From: Promerops cafer
Lineage: Eukaryota > Chordata > Aves > Passeriformes > Nectariniidae
Direction: 5' to 3'
Length of the DNA: 64,000 nt
Assembly (NCBI GenBank): GCA_013398275.1
Contig: VZSE01009357.1
Span: 525,975-589,974 of the forward strand
The notes beneath the pieces are model-generated. The model searched no databases. It was not told the DNA's origin and saw nothing but the letters and a program-made list of their open reading frames with translations. Shown one piece after another: positions 1-12,202 of the stretch (position 1 is the first letter of the stretch; each line of letters starts with the position of its first letter). A program made the translations under genes and the position numbers.

Positions 1-156
1 ACCAAAAAGCCAAGAAAGGAAGTGTCTGGGTGCTGCAGCAATGATTCCCTTGGATTGAGAGGGAAAAAGCACACAGCAGGGACAAGCAGAAAGAATGTAC
101 CTATAGATATGTACATATACCACAGTGCTGTAATTTTTGTATGTAGCAGTCATGTA

Positions 157-162
157 AATAAA
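157..162 (+). terminator. Poly(A) signal AATAAA (proximal)
   Basis: Canonical hexamer on the + strand followed closely by a T-rich run. It is a plausible proximal cleavage signal of the gene entering from the left. Confidence 0.4.
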
Positions 163-258
163 TGTACGGTTTTTATAAGATACATATTATAAAAATCTAT
201 AAAGGCATATTTTTAGTAAAAACAATGCTCTACTTCTTTTGTAAATAGTTCTCTTCAG

Positions 259-264
259 AATAAA
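259..264 (+). terminator. Poly(A) signal AATAAA (distal)
   Basis: Second canonical hexamer on the + strand, followed within 30-50 bases by T/GT-containing sequence. Together with the signal at 157 it suggests the + strand transcript ends by about position 280. Confidence 0.4.
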
Positions 265-284
265 ACAGATCATTTATACGATAC

Positions 285-1120
285 TGTCTCAGCTCTCACC
301 ACTTTACTGTGCCCAGCTGCAAAACAAGGTCATTTTTTGAACTGTCATTTAACACCCAACAGCATCTTTAGTGCTGCATCATCCCATGAAATTCAGCCAG
401 GTAAAGCTCCTGTGTGTGCTTAGGAGAGAAGGGGCCAGGGCAAAAACATTGAAACATCTGTACCTCTTGGTGCACAGGTAAATCATCCCACCTTCCAGCC
501 ACTTGTGTCCTTTACTGGTATGGAGGCAGACTCGAACTGGAAGGAGTTTAGACACCAAACACAGACAGCGACACACCCAGAGCTGGCAGCAGCTGCAGCT
601 CAGACCACGCACACGTCCCCAGGAGTCCCCTCCCCCTACTCCTCCCAGAAGGGCGCAGACGGAGCAAAGGCACCTCCCCAGAGCAGGTTTCCATCACGCT
701 CCCCAGGAGCAGCCTGGGCAGGGCAAGGGGATGCTGAGGGTACAGCCGCGGCTGCAGTTCCTGCACAGATTAATTAACACCCATTAAATTCCTGGGAAAG
801 TGAGGAGAGACTCCAGATGCTTTTTAGTCACCTCGGGAGGAGGAGCTTTCAAAGCTCACTCGATACTTTTTGTTGAGCAGAAAGACAAAAGATTGCAGCA
901 CAATCACAGGCATCTCACTTCACACAGAAATAAGTTACCCGTTCCACCTTGCTCTTTCATTCAAACTAAAACAGCAACTAAACATTTGAAAGCATTAATT
1001 ATGTTTTTTTTAATATCCCCTCTCAGGAAATAACCCTTTACATACAGCAGCAGAGCTCACCCTTGGCTTGCCACCCTCCACCTCCAGGTGCTGGACAGCA
1101 GAGGAAACAGAGCCTCAAAA
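285..1120. other. Tail-to-tail intergenic spacer
   Basis: This is the interval between the inferred 3' end of the + strand gene on the left and the distal RAB35 poly(A) site on the right. Short ORFs on both strands (for example around 503-787) have no recognisable domain and overlap one another. I see no RNA gene or clear repeat in it. Confidence 0.5.
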
Positions 1121-1142
1121 AAAGATTTGGCAGCTTGTAACC

Positions 1143-1148
1143 TTTATT
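1143..1148 (-). terminator. RAB35: RAB35 distal poly(A) signal
   Basis: The + strand reads tttatt, so the minus strand has AATAAA. About 30-45 bases further downstream the minus strand is T-rich, as expected for a downstream element. This is the best candidate for the long-form end. Confidence 0.55.
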
Positions 1149-1495
1149 TTTAGTTTTTTAAAATTATTTAAAAAGCATAATTAGAAACTTTCATTACAGA
1201 AATAATCCTAGCAAACCAGTTAGACATTCCATTGCTCAACATTTAGGAAACGTCACATCAGCACCACTAGAGACACAGTCCCCACCCCTTCCAATTGAAC
1301 AGTGATGGCAAGAGCAGAGGTAACTGCTCCTCTACAGCCAGCTCTGGGGAAAAAAAGAAGAAATTCCCACTTTAAGCCAGGAAGCTAGACCTGGATTGAA
1401 AGAATTCCAACCATGGCCACAAAAACCTGGACTCAAAGAGGACCAATTTTGCCATGTAAGAGAACACTCCAGGCTTGGGTGCACCATTTCCTCAT

Positions 1496-1501
1496 TTTAT
1501 T
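1496..1501 (-). terminator. RAB35: RAB35 proximal poly(A) signal
   Basis: AATAAA on the minus strand, followed by GT-containing sequence. It would give a 3' UTR about 350 bases shorter than the signal at 1143, so alternative polyadenylation is possible. Confidence 0.45.
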
Positions 1502-2889
1502 GCATCATTTCCAGTAAATTCAGACATTAACTTCTGCCTATATGAAGTTACTCCCTCCTAGATCTGCACACTGCTACCAACAAGATTCCCAAAGTAACAC
1601 AGCTGGGCCCCTCAGTCTGCGAGGGAGAACCCCCACGGGAGAGCTCCAGGGCCTGGCCCAGCTCCTCCCAGCACACACCACATTCCACACTCAGAGCAGA
1701 CAGGGTGGACTGGTGTGACCTAAGCCACCGCTTTCCACAGCCACTCGAGTCCTACAATGCTCAGAGCTCACTCCAGCAGCACCATCCCAGCTCACTCCAA
1801 TGCTTGGGTTACCAATGCAAGATATGTGAAGAAAGGAGATGGGTGAAGGCAGCTGGGTTCGTATCCCCAGCACCCGAACCGATTAAAACCCACGTGTTAC
1901 ACATTCATTGTTTGCACTTCGGAAAACGTCTTTAAAGTGATTGATTGTGATGTGATTGTATGATCAGGGCTCTTACCCCAACCTGAAAAATCTAAAAAAA
2001 TGCAGGCAAAGTAAGTGACTAAAATTTAGCCTCTCCTGGGGAAAGGGTGAGGGAGGGAGAGAAGTGGGCTGATTCCAAGCTCATGGACATGGGTGAATCA
2101 CATCCTACCAAACTAAGGCCAGCAAATTCCATAGGGCCACTTACTGGCACATGGAGTATGTCCACCTTCAAGGCCTTAAAGGAAGTTATACCCTCCATGC
2201 CTTTTAAGGTAAAATTATTTTTTAATATTATTTAGGCAATAATTCAGGTGCTGAGCATGTCCTTTCAGCCCAGACATTTGATATTTTAGTTACACACACT
2301 TACACTCTCCACCTTTAACTACATCTATTCAGGCTGAGGAAGTGAGCCCTTGTTTTCCCAGAAAGGCTGATGAGGGCCAGGAAAATGTTGCTGAGCACAG
2401 CAAGCCCAGTTTGTTTCCAAGTGTGATCCTCCACCACCACATAACCCAAGCAAGCAAGCTTTCCATTTCTTTGCATTAAACAGCAGTCCTCCTTCCTAAC
2501 AGAAGAATCCTGGGAATGATCCTGCAGCTTTCATATTCAGACATCAACAAGAAGTGCTGGATTTTTTTTTTCATGCCTTTTCTCTCTCAAAAACAAAAGC
2601 TTTGCCACCAAAATTCACATTCAAGTTCAGATTGCCTATTTGTGGACAGGGCAATAAGGAGAAGTTTGGGGTTTTTGGCAGAATCACATGATTTTTGTTC
2701 TTCTCAAAAGAAATGGACCCTCACTTAGGACACTGGCAGAACCAGAAGCAGAGGTCTAAGTTGTTAAACTTTGCTTTTTAAAAAAAAAAGGCTTTATCCA
2801 AACAAATCCCACTTCTACAGGTCAGTTTGTTTTCCAGTATCTTGATACAAACTACAGGAGAGCACAGGTACAGCTGGGCTGCAGCACAA

Positions 2890-3180
2890 GGAGGTGAAAC
2901 CCAAGGATCCAGCCACAAATCTGGATGATGGCAAGCTGAAATTCCAGGCCCCAGCAGCAGCTCCAGCTGCCAGCCCAGGGGCTGGTGAAATGAAACCCCA
3001 GGCTCCAGCAGCGACACCTGCAATCCTGGTACCTAGAAAAACACAGCCCGAGCCCCAGGAAAAGCCTGGGACTCCAGGAGAAGCCAGAGACCCCAGGGGC
3101 ACCAGTTGCCAGCCTGGAGCCCAACAGAAATGCAGCTGGAGGCCCCAAGGAAGCAGTCGCTGCCAGCCTGGGGCCAACTC
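2890..3180. repeat. Degenerate GC-rich tandem repeat in RAB35 3' UTR
   Basis: The block repeats variants of a C/A-rich unit on the + strand, built on words such as CCAGGCCCCAGCAGC, CCCCAGGCTCCAGCAGC and CCAGCCTGG. Both strands stay open in several frames for about 90-120 codons because the composition avoids stops. Translations are repetitive Pro/Ala/Gly/Trp strings with no domain. I read it as an eroded minisatellite, not a gene. Confidence 0.5.
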
Positions 3181-3601
3181 AAATTAAGAACTTTTAAACT
3201 TTTTCTTTAAAAAGATGAACTCTGCAGTCCATGATTGGTTGACATTAAGAAGGCAGAAGCCAAAGCGACAACAGGGAGGCGAGGCTGGTTAAAGCAATAT
3301 ACATTATATACAAACTCTTGGGTTAATTAGTCCACTTGGTAGGCAACGTCCTTCTTGTCTACAAGGCGCACTGGAATGAGCAGGGGAGGAGAGGGGGGCA
3401 AGATTCCATCCCATACTTTCTTGGCACTGCAGTGGCAAGGTGCCAGCGCCTCTTGATAGAAAACATGGAGAAAAAATAATCTTTAAATAACGGCACGAAA
3501 CTGAGAAAGTCCTCCCAAAGCCTGCCCCAGTGGAATTGCCCGAGTCTAGCTGGAGGGGCTGATCTGTCTGAGAGCAGAGTCTCTGCAACAGGGAAGGGGC
3601 A

Positions 3602-6600
3602 TTAGCAGCACCTCTTCTTCCTTTTACTGTTCTTCGTTAGCTTCACCACATCGTTCTGTTGCTGCTGCTGCTGCTTTGCTAGGTTTTCTTTCTTTGCTCG
3701 CAGGACAAGCTCTGTAATGCAATTAAACATCTGCAAGAGAAACAAGCACACTCAGACTACCCCAGAACTCAGGCTGGCTCCTGTGGAGTGCTGCTCCTTG
3801 GAAGCCATTCCCGTTTTCTGTATGTTTCAATAATGCTTCAGAGACCTTCCCCAGGCCACTACGGCCCGAGTGGAAATCCAATACCTTTTCCCAACCCACT
3901 CCCCAACTAAACAGTACCTCTATCCCTTTTTCCAAATCAGTAAATAAAACCAGGGCAATTTGGCAACTGAGGCCAGGAGTGAAGCCTGGGCAGTCCTACC
4001 TCCTACAAGCATCCTCCTCAAGTCTTTCCTGCCTAATATGTGAGCACTGCAAAGCTACTGAAATGCAGTGTGGGCTCCTTCATTTTGCTTCCCCAGCTCT
4101 TCCAACAACAGCCAAACGTCTCTTTTTGACATTTTACCTACTGCTTGCAACTTGTACAAGCACTTTTTCTTTCTCAATGGGAAGAATGGAATTTTTATTT
4201 CTTCCCACACCATTATCCCCAAATCATTATATCTCTACTCTTCTGAATATTATATTACCTCTTCCACATTAATATTTTCTTTGGCGCTGGTCTCAAACAA
4301 TTGGATCTCCATCTGCCCAGCAAATTTATAGGCATCTTCTGTTTCTACCACTTTTCGGTCTGGGTCATCATTCTTATTGCCCACTAAAAAAGGAAAAGAG
4401 AATAAAAGTCAGTTTGGTATTTCAGCAGGCCAGCCCACTAAATAAGATGCTGTAACTCCCTAATTACCTACCTAGTATCCTGCAGACATCATCACAATTT
4501 TGATTAATTTCATGCAACCACCGTTTTACATTCACAAAAGATTCTGCGCTCGTTACGTCGTAGACAACAATGACCCCATGTGTTCCTCTGTAATACCTGT
4601 GGGGTACAAAAGGACAGCAAATGTTAACTCAAGGTATCACCTTCTCTTCCACTGAGCTTCTACAGGATTCACAACAAATCCTCAAGTTATGGTAATCAAG
4701 TTTCTCCCCATTTTCTCCCCACTGAGACTCATGTAGCTCTTTTGTACCAGCTTGATCCCAGGCTATTCCTCCAAAGCTACAGAGCTCCCTGCTCAGTCAC
4801 TCTATACATATATGTTTCCAAGTTCACAGTCTTCTAAAATCTTCCTTGTTCAGGTTGTTGAGACCTTCAAAGATGAATGCTGTCTTCCAGCTACAGGACC
4901 AAAGGCAATGGTACCCCCAGCACATCCTCAGAACTGGCTGTGATGTGAACCTTGGGGCTGTATAAGCCACATCAAGTTTTTGCAGTAATTCTGTTATCTG
5001 TGAACAATCACTTACAGAATAAAATTTCAGCAGATCTCCAAATATACTCAACCTTCAGTCACAGTTCTCTCGAGCTCTCAAAAATTTCTGTCTTGTTGAG
5101 CGACTGTGTTCTGATCACACCTTCCTACTCAACAGATCGACTCCATATGTGCATTCAATACACTCTGCTACCTTTAGCCATTAAAAATAAGCTTTATTTC
5201 AGTTTATTCCCATTAGTCTTGGGCAACTGGCACCTTCAAAAGATGATGCACAAGTCTGATATGCAAGAAAAGTATCAGAATTCAGGTTCTGACATAATCA
5301 CCTGCACGAAGCTACCAAAGACAGACAGTATGTTTAGGATGAAAAATAGAAAGCTAAACAGAAAATCAGCAAGCTCTACCTTCTCAGTTTTCAGCCACAA
5401 TCACAAGGCTACCAAGTACATTCCCTATTGCAAATTAGGCAGCTGTGACCCAAAAAATAAAAAGGAATTGAAACAGGAAACAGTTAACATCAGGTCTTCA
5501 TCAGGATCCACCTTTTATATTATGTGTAGCTTTATTCTTTTCCTTTCATCCTCTTCTCTTTCTTCTAATCAGTATTAAAATTTTTAATAAAACAAGAAAC
5601 CATCATACAAAATTGAGGATTTTCCCTTAAATTGTGACAGCATTCCTAGACCTTTCTGTCTTATCACAAGCACTTCTTGAAGTACATCCACTGCACTTCA
5701 GAGATGTCCACTGTGACCATTCTGCTCCTCTTTGATTTTTCCAACTCAGCAAACACACCTTTGAACTTCAAAGCCTTTGAATCTAACCCAAACATACCTT
5801 TAGAAGATCTCAAAGCTTCAGCTCACTTTGCTACTGATGTGCTTAAGCAAGTCACTGTGTCTTCCCACCTCCAGTTTCATCAACCTTCTACAAGAGAAGC
5901 CACCTGCCTTTATACACCATCAGACAGACTTGCAGAGAGGCACAGATCACCCCCAGAGTCCCACACCCTCCTCTCCTCATCCCCCTGCAGTGACAGTCCC
6001 TGGGTATCAGTGCTCCTCCATGATGCTCTGCAGCAGTAGAACAGTCTGCTCCTACTGCCCGTCTGGACACTTGCAGAAGACACTCAAATACTCCTCCCAT
6101 GCCATGTTTTACCAGTGATTTATGCTGTACATTTGCTTCCCTTGGCAAGAACTAACTCAGGTAAGAATTACTTATTACCAGCCCATAAGAAACCCTGTGC
6201 TTTCAAATGTTCTAGTCCATTCACAGTCAGTTCTTTCAACAACTTCAAATCTTGCTACAGCACTGCATTTGTGCTTTACTAGATTACAATGCAACTTTAT
6301 TCATAACTTCGATCCTTTTGAGGGAAAAGTACTCCATGGCCTGAATCCACATATTGCAAAAATAACCCATCCTCTCCTGACACTAAGCATGCCCTGCACA
6401 CTGGTTTTGATGAATCCTGTTTTGTGTGATAACATCAGAAAGGGAAAGATCCCCAATCCTACCAACACACTGGATTTCTCCACAGCTGAACAATAAACCA
6501 ATTATCTTCAAGCTCTCCCATATCATCACCTAATAATCTTTTAATTCAGCAGCCCTCAGGCTGACCTACCACTTCCTCCCCAACACTGAGCATTACATTT

Positions 6601-9600
6601 GCCAAGACAACACTCAGCCCTGAGAGAAGCGCAGTGGTTCAGCTGCACCTACGCAAAGCTGCTTCGCTCTGCTGCGCACACCGAGCCCAGCCTGGCATCC
6701 CTGTCAGCCCAACCAGGGGCCCAACGGAGCATCCTGCTGCTCCTACCTTGCCCACGCACCTACATTTTCTTCTAAGCAAAGCACATGATGTCGGGGAGTG
6801 GAAAACCTGCATGTACCAATCCCACTCCTGACACCTCGTCAGCACCGTCGGATTCTGCTCCTGGGATGGGGACTGTGGGCTGGACCCTGCAGCAGAGACC
6901 CCCACGGCAATGGGAACCCTGCAGGAGCTTGGAGCTCCTGCCACTGATACTGCCAGCCACCTCATCAGAAATAGCTTCCTTTGTGCAAGACAGCAACCCC
7001 TGACTCCTGCTGAGTGCCTACCAGCATACACTGCTTCTATTTTTGGAAGGGAAAATTGTCTGGCACATCGTTCTAGAAAGGTTGCCAACCCCTCATCTAC
7101 ACTAAAATGTCATTTTCTCTATTGGCTGTCATTACCAAGAGAGATAAGCCTGAAAGATAAGACCATGACTACCTGTTATTCTCTAACTCTTAAGTTCCAT
7201 AGCACACATTTTTTTTCTCAAAAAGCTGGTCATGCTATTTTCCATCAGTTGTTAGATACGGCTCTGCATCCTAGATAACATTTTAGGCTTAACAAGTACA
7301 GCAAAGCTTCTCCAACCCCAAATGCAGGACAGTACTAGAAAACAAAATCTGATTTATCCTATCCCATACTTCAACTTCCAGAATGATGCAGTGCAGAATT
7401 GCTTTTATAACAGGTTGTGGGCTTTGGCGAGTAGAGAACAGATGGGGCTTTTGGCATTCAGGGAGGAGTAGGTGTAAATTTTGTGCTTTTGGCAACCAAG
7501 AGGTAGTTGAGACTTTGACACAAGGGAAAGAATGTCTTATCTTCATTTTTGGGGAAATGGAGACCACAGAAATGAGAGTAGAAGAGACCTGAAGTCCTCA
7601 ATCTGAGCCTCTCAGTCACAGACTGATGCTGGCTGTCCTCTGTGTGGTGGGTGTGCTCTGCCATGTACTCTGCAAACCCCCAAAGCCAGCATCTGCTGGT
7701 GGAAATACCTCCGTGGAATACAGAAAAAAGTGTTCTAGACCAGTTATTCATGTTAAGAGTATCCATGAAAGTATCCTGCTGAGATGAAAGACAACCAAAC
7801 CTGACTTGTGTATGCCCTTGGATGCTTGGTAGTAGCCAACAATCTCCCATATAGTTGGAAGAGCTCCCTAGACCTAGAGACTTCACATTCAGCTTAGGTG
7901 TGGAAAAGGCTTAAGAAAGCCAACATTTAAGTTGAAATAAACAGCTTATTGCTTTCTCTACCACTAGAATTAAATTGGGGGTTACCCAAACATGCCCTTC
8001 AGCCACCTGCATCCCCCCCCCACGTCGCTGAACACGGCCTTGGGAAACACGAGGGAACATTTGCCACTCATTGGGGCATTCACTACTGCAAGAAACCAGT
8101 GAGAAAGTTCTCATATTCCCTCTAGCAACTGCTTCCCAATATTAACAGCTGGAGTTATAACAACCAGTTTCATGGAGCACAGCAGTAGCTAAGTCAGATT
8201 TAAGAGACACTATGTTGGTCCAGTAGGACCCGTGTGGTTTTTTTGGGTTTTTTTAGGAAAACATGTAACTGCCAAATGTGAAAGGTCACTGCTTTAATCC
8301 AGCTTCTTTTGTTCATATTTCACTACTTCATAGCACACATTTCCTTCATTTTGTCATTCATCTAGAATTCTAACCATTTCCAGACACTTCTAATAATCTG
8401 GTTTCCTACTCATCTTTCTTTCAAGTTCTTGGAAGCATATTTATTGTCAATCAGACCAATCTCTTAACTACTAGCCTTTTAGTCATATCTGCTTTACAAG
8501 ATACAGCAATTCTATCATCTCAAAGCTCTTATCCCTCTCTCAAACATGCCATTCCACAGGAAACCATGGCAGAAGGTCCCTCTGCTGTCACTATTCATCC
8601 TGAGCTGGCATCTGACAACTATTATGTAAAGCTTGAATCCTAAACCCACAGTCCTGAATCAGGACAAAGTAGTCCTGTCTACAAGAGGAAATCAAGTACA
8701 GGGACTGGCTGTTCATGCATTTTAAGTATTCCTGCTAATACAGCTGCATCCTGGCATGCTAAATCCCTGGTGAATTTAAATCAAATTTAATTTGGATGAC
8801 ATTCCATGGCAACCAAATTCACACAGATCAGCCTCTCCTCCCAGAAGTCACCAGCTATCCCACTATTTCCACATTTAACAGACAATAAAACCAGCTGCCC
8901 TTATACTTCCTAGTCTGAAATTCTGATCTAGTTTCATTTTCTTGAGCTTCCGTAGAATACTCCAGATCAACTTGATTTCTATTCCTTAACAGTTTTATTT
9001 TGCTTTTCAGCTTTTGACTGTAGCTACAGTCACATGAAATCAAACTAGTACAACCTTTTAATGTTTCCCAATTTTCCACTATTAACTTCCTACCACCTCT
9101 ACCATTCTGCAGTTCTAAGTCCACACAGCAGCACTACCAACCTATTACTGTAATTACCAGATGGGCTCTAATTTCAGGCTTGCTTGCCAGGCTTGGCTCA
9201 ACATCAATCTGAACTCTGCCCTTCACTGTAAAGGGACTCCCCAACCTACTGTAATACTGAAGGAACACCTTTTATATTCTTAACTTCAGTCTAAACCTCA
9301 GTTTAGTCAAAGACTAGGCAGACTACTACATTCTGTTGACAGGGCACTCACACTCCACCCATGATTTGATAGCCAAGCCCTTTTGTAAGAACAAGCAAGG
9401 TTACTTGATTTGTCAGTCAGTTTAGGATAAATAAATCAGTTACAGTACTACTTTGCCAATAAACGAAACAAAAAAAAAAAACCAAGCCAGCCAGAACCAT
9501 TTCGGAAATTTAACTCTTGTTATTGCCTGGTTTGATAGGTGATATGATTAGAACTAGACAGTCCCAGCCAACCAACCTAGCAAGAGGAGCCCTCATCCCA

Positions 9601-12202
9601 CTATAACCAGCATTCCCAAAGCGTTTTCCTTAACACTTTAAATGCACTTGGACACATGAACTTCTTTGCACAGAACTGCAAAAAATGCAGACCTTTTTCC
9701 CTGACCATGGAGTTCCCATTCTGTAACTACCAGACCTAAGGCAGAAACCCCAAAACGTTAGATCCCCCCCAAAGTAAAATATGCCTCACTTGAGAAAAAG
9801 CAATGCAAAAGGAAGTAGCAGCAGAGTTCCAACAGGTCATGGCACAAATGCCTCAAACCACTTCAGCTTATCTCTTTTAAATGTTAATCAAGAAAAGAAT
9901 TTACATAAAACACCGTGCAAAGTCCGATCCACAGCTATTCCCGTTGGCAGAAGGAATCCTCCTTTCTGGTATTCCCTGCTCAGTGCTCAATACACCATGG
10001 CTTTCTAAGCTGGCTGGCATCAGCCCCACGACCCAACGCTCATTCCCGAGCCCGAGTCGCATCGGGAATCTGCAAACAGGAAGGCCATTTGCTGACTCAG
10101 CAGTAATCGGGGCTCTCTGACTCGCCTGTCACAGCTGACGGGGCCGCAGCACTGCACGGCTGCCTCCCCCTCACCACTTCCTTCCCAAAGCTGCCTGCAG
10201 CGCTCAAACAAGAAGTGATGTCACACACACAGGAACCCTACAAGAGGCAACTGAGTTTTTTTCAAGCTAAACACTTAAGAAACAATGGAAGTAACCCAGT
10301 AATATCCGTATAGGAGTGCAGAGGAAAGGGCTATGCACACATCACGTTCAACTTTGCCATTTCTAGTGCTTTAGACGTAACACAGATGTAACCAATCTCA
10401 TTATTTTCAGGTCTGAGTACATTAATCAATTCATCAGCTGAAAATGATCCTCCTCTCAAATAAGGGCCAAAGGAGAAGTGAGTCATGAAAGACCAAGTGA
10501 AACACATGGATCTTTCAAGAATTATTTTGGTTAAAACCCAAGGAACAAAAGTTCCATTTCCAAGTGCGCTTTCCCCTTTCCCCCCCGCGAGCAGTCCACC
10601 TTTACTGCAATCAGTTTACAAATACAGTTTATTCTTAGCTCCCACCACCGCAGCTCTAGGTGTGGCTTCTTCAGGAACAGGAAAAGCTCTGCACACACTG
10701 TTCAGAAGGACAATGAGTTCGAATCTGAATTCCAACCAAGGAAAAGGTTAATATCATGTGGGCGTCTGCTTCAGCAGAGCTCCACACAAAGATAGCTGCT
10801 TAAGCATTTTGTCCTAAAGGAAAACCAGGGATCAGAAATCCTACTTTTCAATCTTCAAGCTGTTCATTAGTTACATGACACTGACAGGGGGTTTGCACTC
10901 TGTGCTTCTGCAGTGCATTCAATCAGAGGATGAACTCGGACAAGCACAGAGACAAGCTGTCTACTATATGCAGTCTAATAACTCCAGTTGTACCATTTGG
11001 AAACCAGCAGCAGAGGAACAAGACAAAACCACCACAGAAACGCACAGAAGGGTGAGGAACGCTGAAATCCCAGCTCCAAACCTTGCCAGAGTACCACCAC
11101 CACGGTCGGTTCTGACACAGCTGAGAGAAGTTTCACTGTACAGACCACACAGCTATCGTTAATTAATCAACTGCAACACTTAAATACCTAAACCCCAAGT
11201 CTGGGGGTCACAAGATCTGTGAGATCCAGGCCCAAAGGCACGCAGCACGAAGCCCGGCGTTACTCACGTTGATGTAATAGTCCGGAAGCGTTCCTGGCCA
11301 GCTGTGTCCCAGATCTGGAGTTTCACCTTCTCTCCATTGATCTCAACTGTCCGGATTTTAAAATCCACTCCAATGGTGGTAATGTAGCTGCCTGGAGGGA
11401 AAGCATGGGTAAGTGAGAACCTAAGCCTTGTTTATTTTGGATGTCCCAAAGAACACTTCTTGAACACTACTTGGCAGCAGCTCTCAGACTGGACAGAAGG
11501 TTCCCCGCATCTGCTTACGGTTTAAAATGCCTTATATCATGCTGATCCACATATTTTTATCTGTAGCTAACAGATTTTCTTCCTAGCCATAAAACCACTT
11601 CTCCCATGCCACCTTTAAAATTAACAGCTCAGTGTTACAAAATAAAATTATTATTTTTCTATCCCATTGATCAAGAGTATGCGCTCAAATATCTCAAAAA
11701 ATAGACAGTAACTATGAGAGCATTTCACTTGTGAAAATTCTGAGACAATACTTTGCTTTAAATGCTTGTGGAAACACTTATTTTGAATACAGTCTGTTCT
11801 AAGAGTTTCCTCCCAATAAATTGGTTACATCACAAATGTAAGTGGTTTACCACAATACTCAATCAATCTAAATCCCAAATGGCTAACAGGAAGTCTGCAG
11901 AGAGTATAGCATAACCTAAACCACCTCAGCTGTTTCTGGAACCACCTCAGTATTTCAATGCTCAGGGACTTCCAGCTGCCAGTGAAGATCAGACAGGATG
12001 GCCTGCACAGGCTTATACCAAGAGATGCCAAGTTAAAAGCATGATGTATTCCCAGCACAGCTATCAGTGGGCAAACACAGATTCCTTACCAACCAGCAGC
12101 ACTGGAGCAAACCTAGAGCATTTCACTTACTGAAGGAAACAAACCACTCACCTGAGAAGGTATTATCTGCAAAACGCAACAGCAAACTGCTCTTGCCCAC
12201 AC
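3602..12202 (-). CDS. RAB35: RAB35, Rab-family small GTPase (exons 2-6; exon 1 in gap)
   Basis: Rab35 is a prenylated small GTPase of the plasma membrane and recycling endosomes, acting in fast recycling, cytokinesis and actin control. Coding exons on the minus strand: 12152-12202, 11268-11391, 4472-4596, 4259-4383 and 3602-3730. All junctions are GT-AG and in phase. Seen directly: the end of the P-loop (VGKSS), switch I (TTIGVDF), G3 (WDTAGQE), G4 (NKND), G5 (ETSAK), a six-glutamine run, and a basic tail ending in CC for geranylgeranylation. Visible exons total 554 nt. Adding the 52 nt expected for exon 1 gives 201 residues, the usual length. The start codon is not visible: exon 1 must lie in the N gap at 15766-16018. 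The visible protein is almost identical to the mammalian one, with conservative changes such as ENINVEE and DPDRK. Confidence 0.97.
4597..11267 (-). other. RAB35 intron 3 (large, apparently empty)
   Basis: This 6.7-kb intron separates the exon that ends after the switch II region from the exon that begins with the YYRGTHG segment. It contains several long chance ORFs, notably a + strand one at 4952-5578, but none shows a recognisable domain. I see no CR1 tail, tRNA or snoRNA that I can name. Confidence 0.6.

Larger units (their letters stand above)
1..280 (+). other. BICDL1: Probable 3' UTR end of BICDL1 (CCDC64)
   Basis: No open reading frame is convincing here. The stretch is AT-rich and has two canonical + strand poly(A) signals (AATAAA at 157-162 and 259-264), each followed by T- or GT-rich sequence, so it looks like the tail of a + strand transcript. 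In mammals the gene ending tail-to-tail against RAB35 is BICDL1, a dynein/Rab adaptor. The name rests on that synteny alone, because no coding sequence of the gene is in the window. Confidence 0.4.
1125..3601 (-). other. RAB35: RAB35 3' UTR
   Basis: Minus-strand sequence downstream of the RAB35 stop codon (TAA at 3602-3604), continuing without splice signals or long ORFs to one of two AATAAA signals. Using the distal signal the 3' UTR is about 2.5 kb. It includes a GC-rich, repetitive block at about 2890-3180. The exact end is inferred from signals only. Confidence 0.65.

Noticed and set aside
1091..1130. MIR-like words (GAGGAAACAGAGCCTC) near the RAB35 3' end
   Set aside because: Only one short word matches and the flanks do not follow the MIR order, so chance is sufficient.
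2815..3177. Minus-strand 120-codon ORF in the RAB35 3' UTR
   Set aside because: The translation is a repetitive Gly/Ala/Trp string produced by the eroded minisatellite, and both strands are open there.
4952..5578. A 208-codon + strand ORF inside RAB35 intron 3
   Set aside because: Low-complexity, Ser/Leu-rich translation with no domain. It has no promoter, splice or poly(A) context and runs antisense in an intron, so it looks like a chance ORF in AT-rich DNA.
8000..8030. Poly-C run and other homopolymer runs (for example 9469-9480, 14050-14061)
   Set aside because: Simple homopolymers of this length are common in vertebrate introns and do not indicate a feature.
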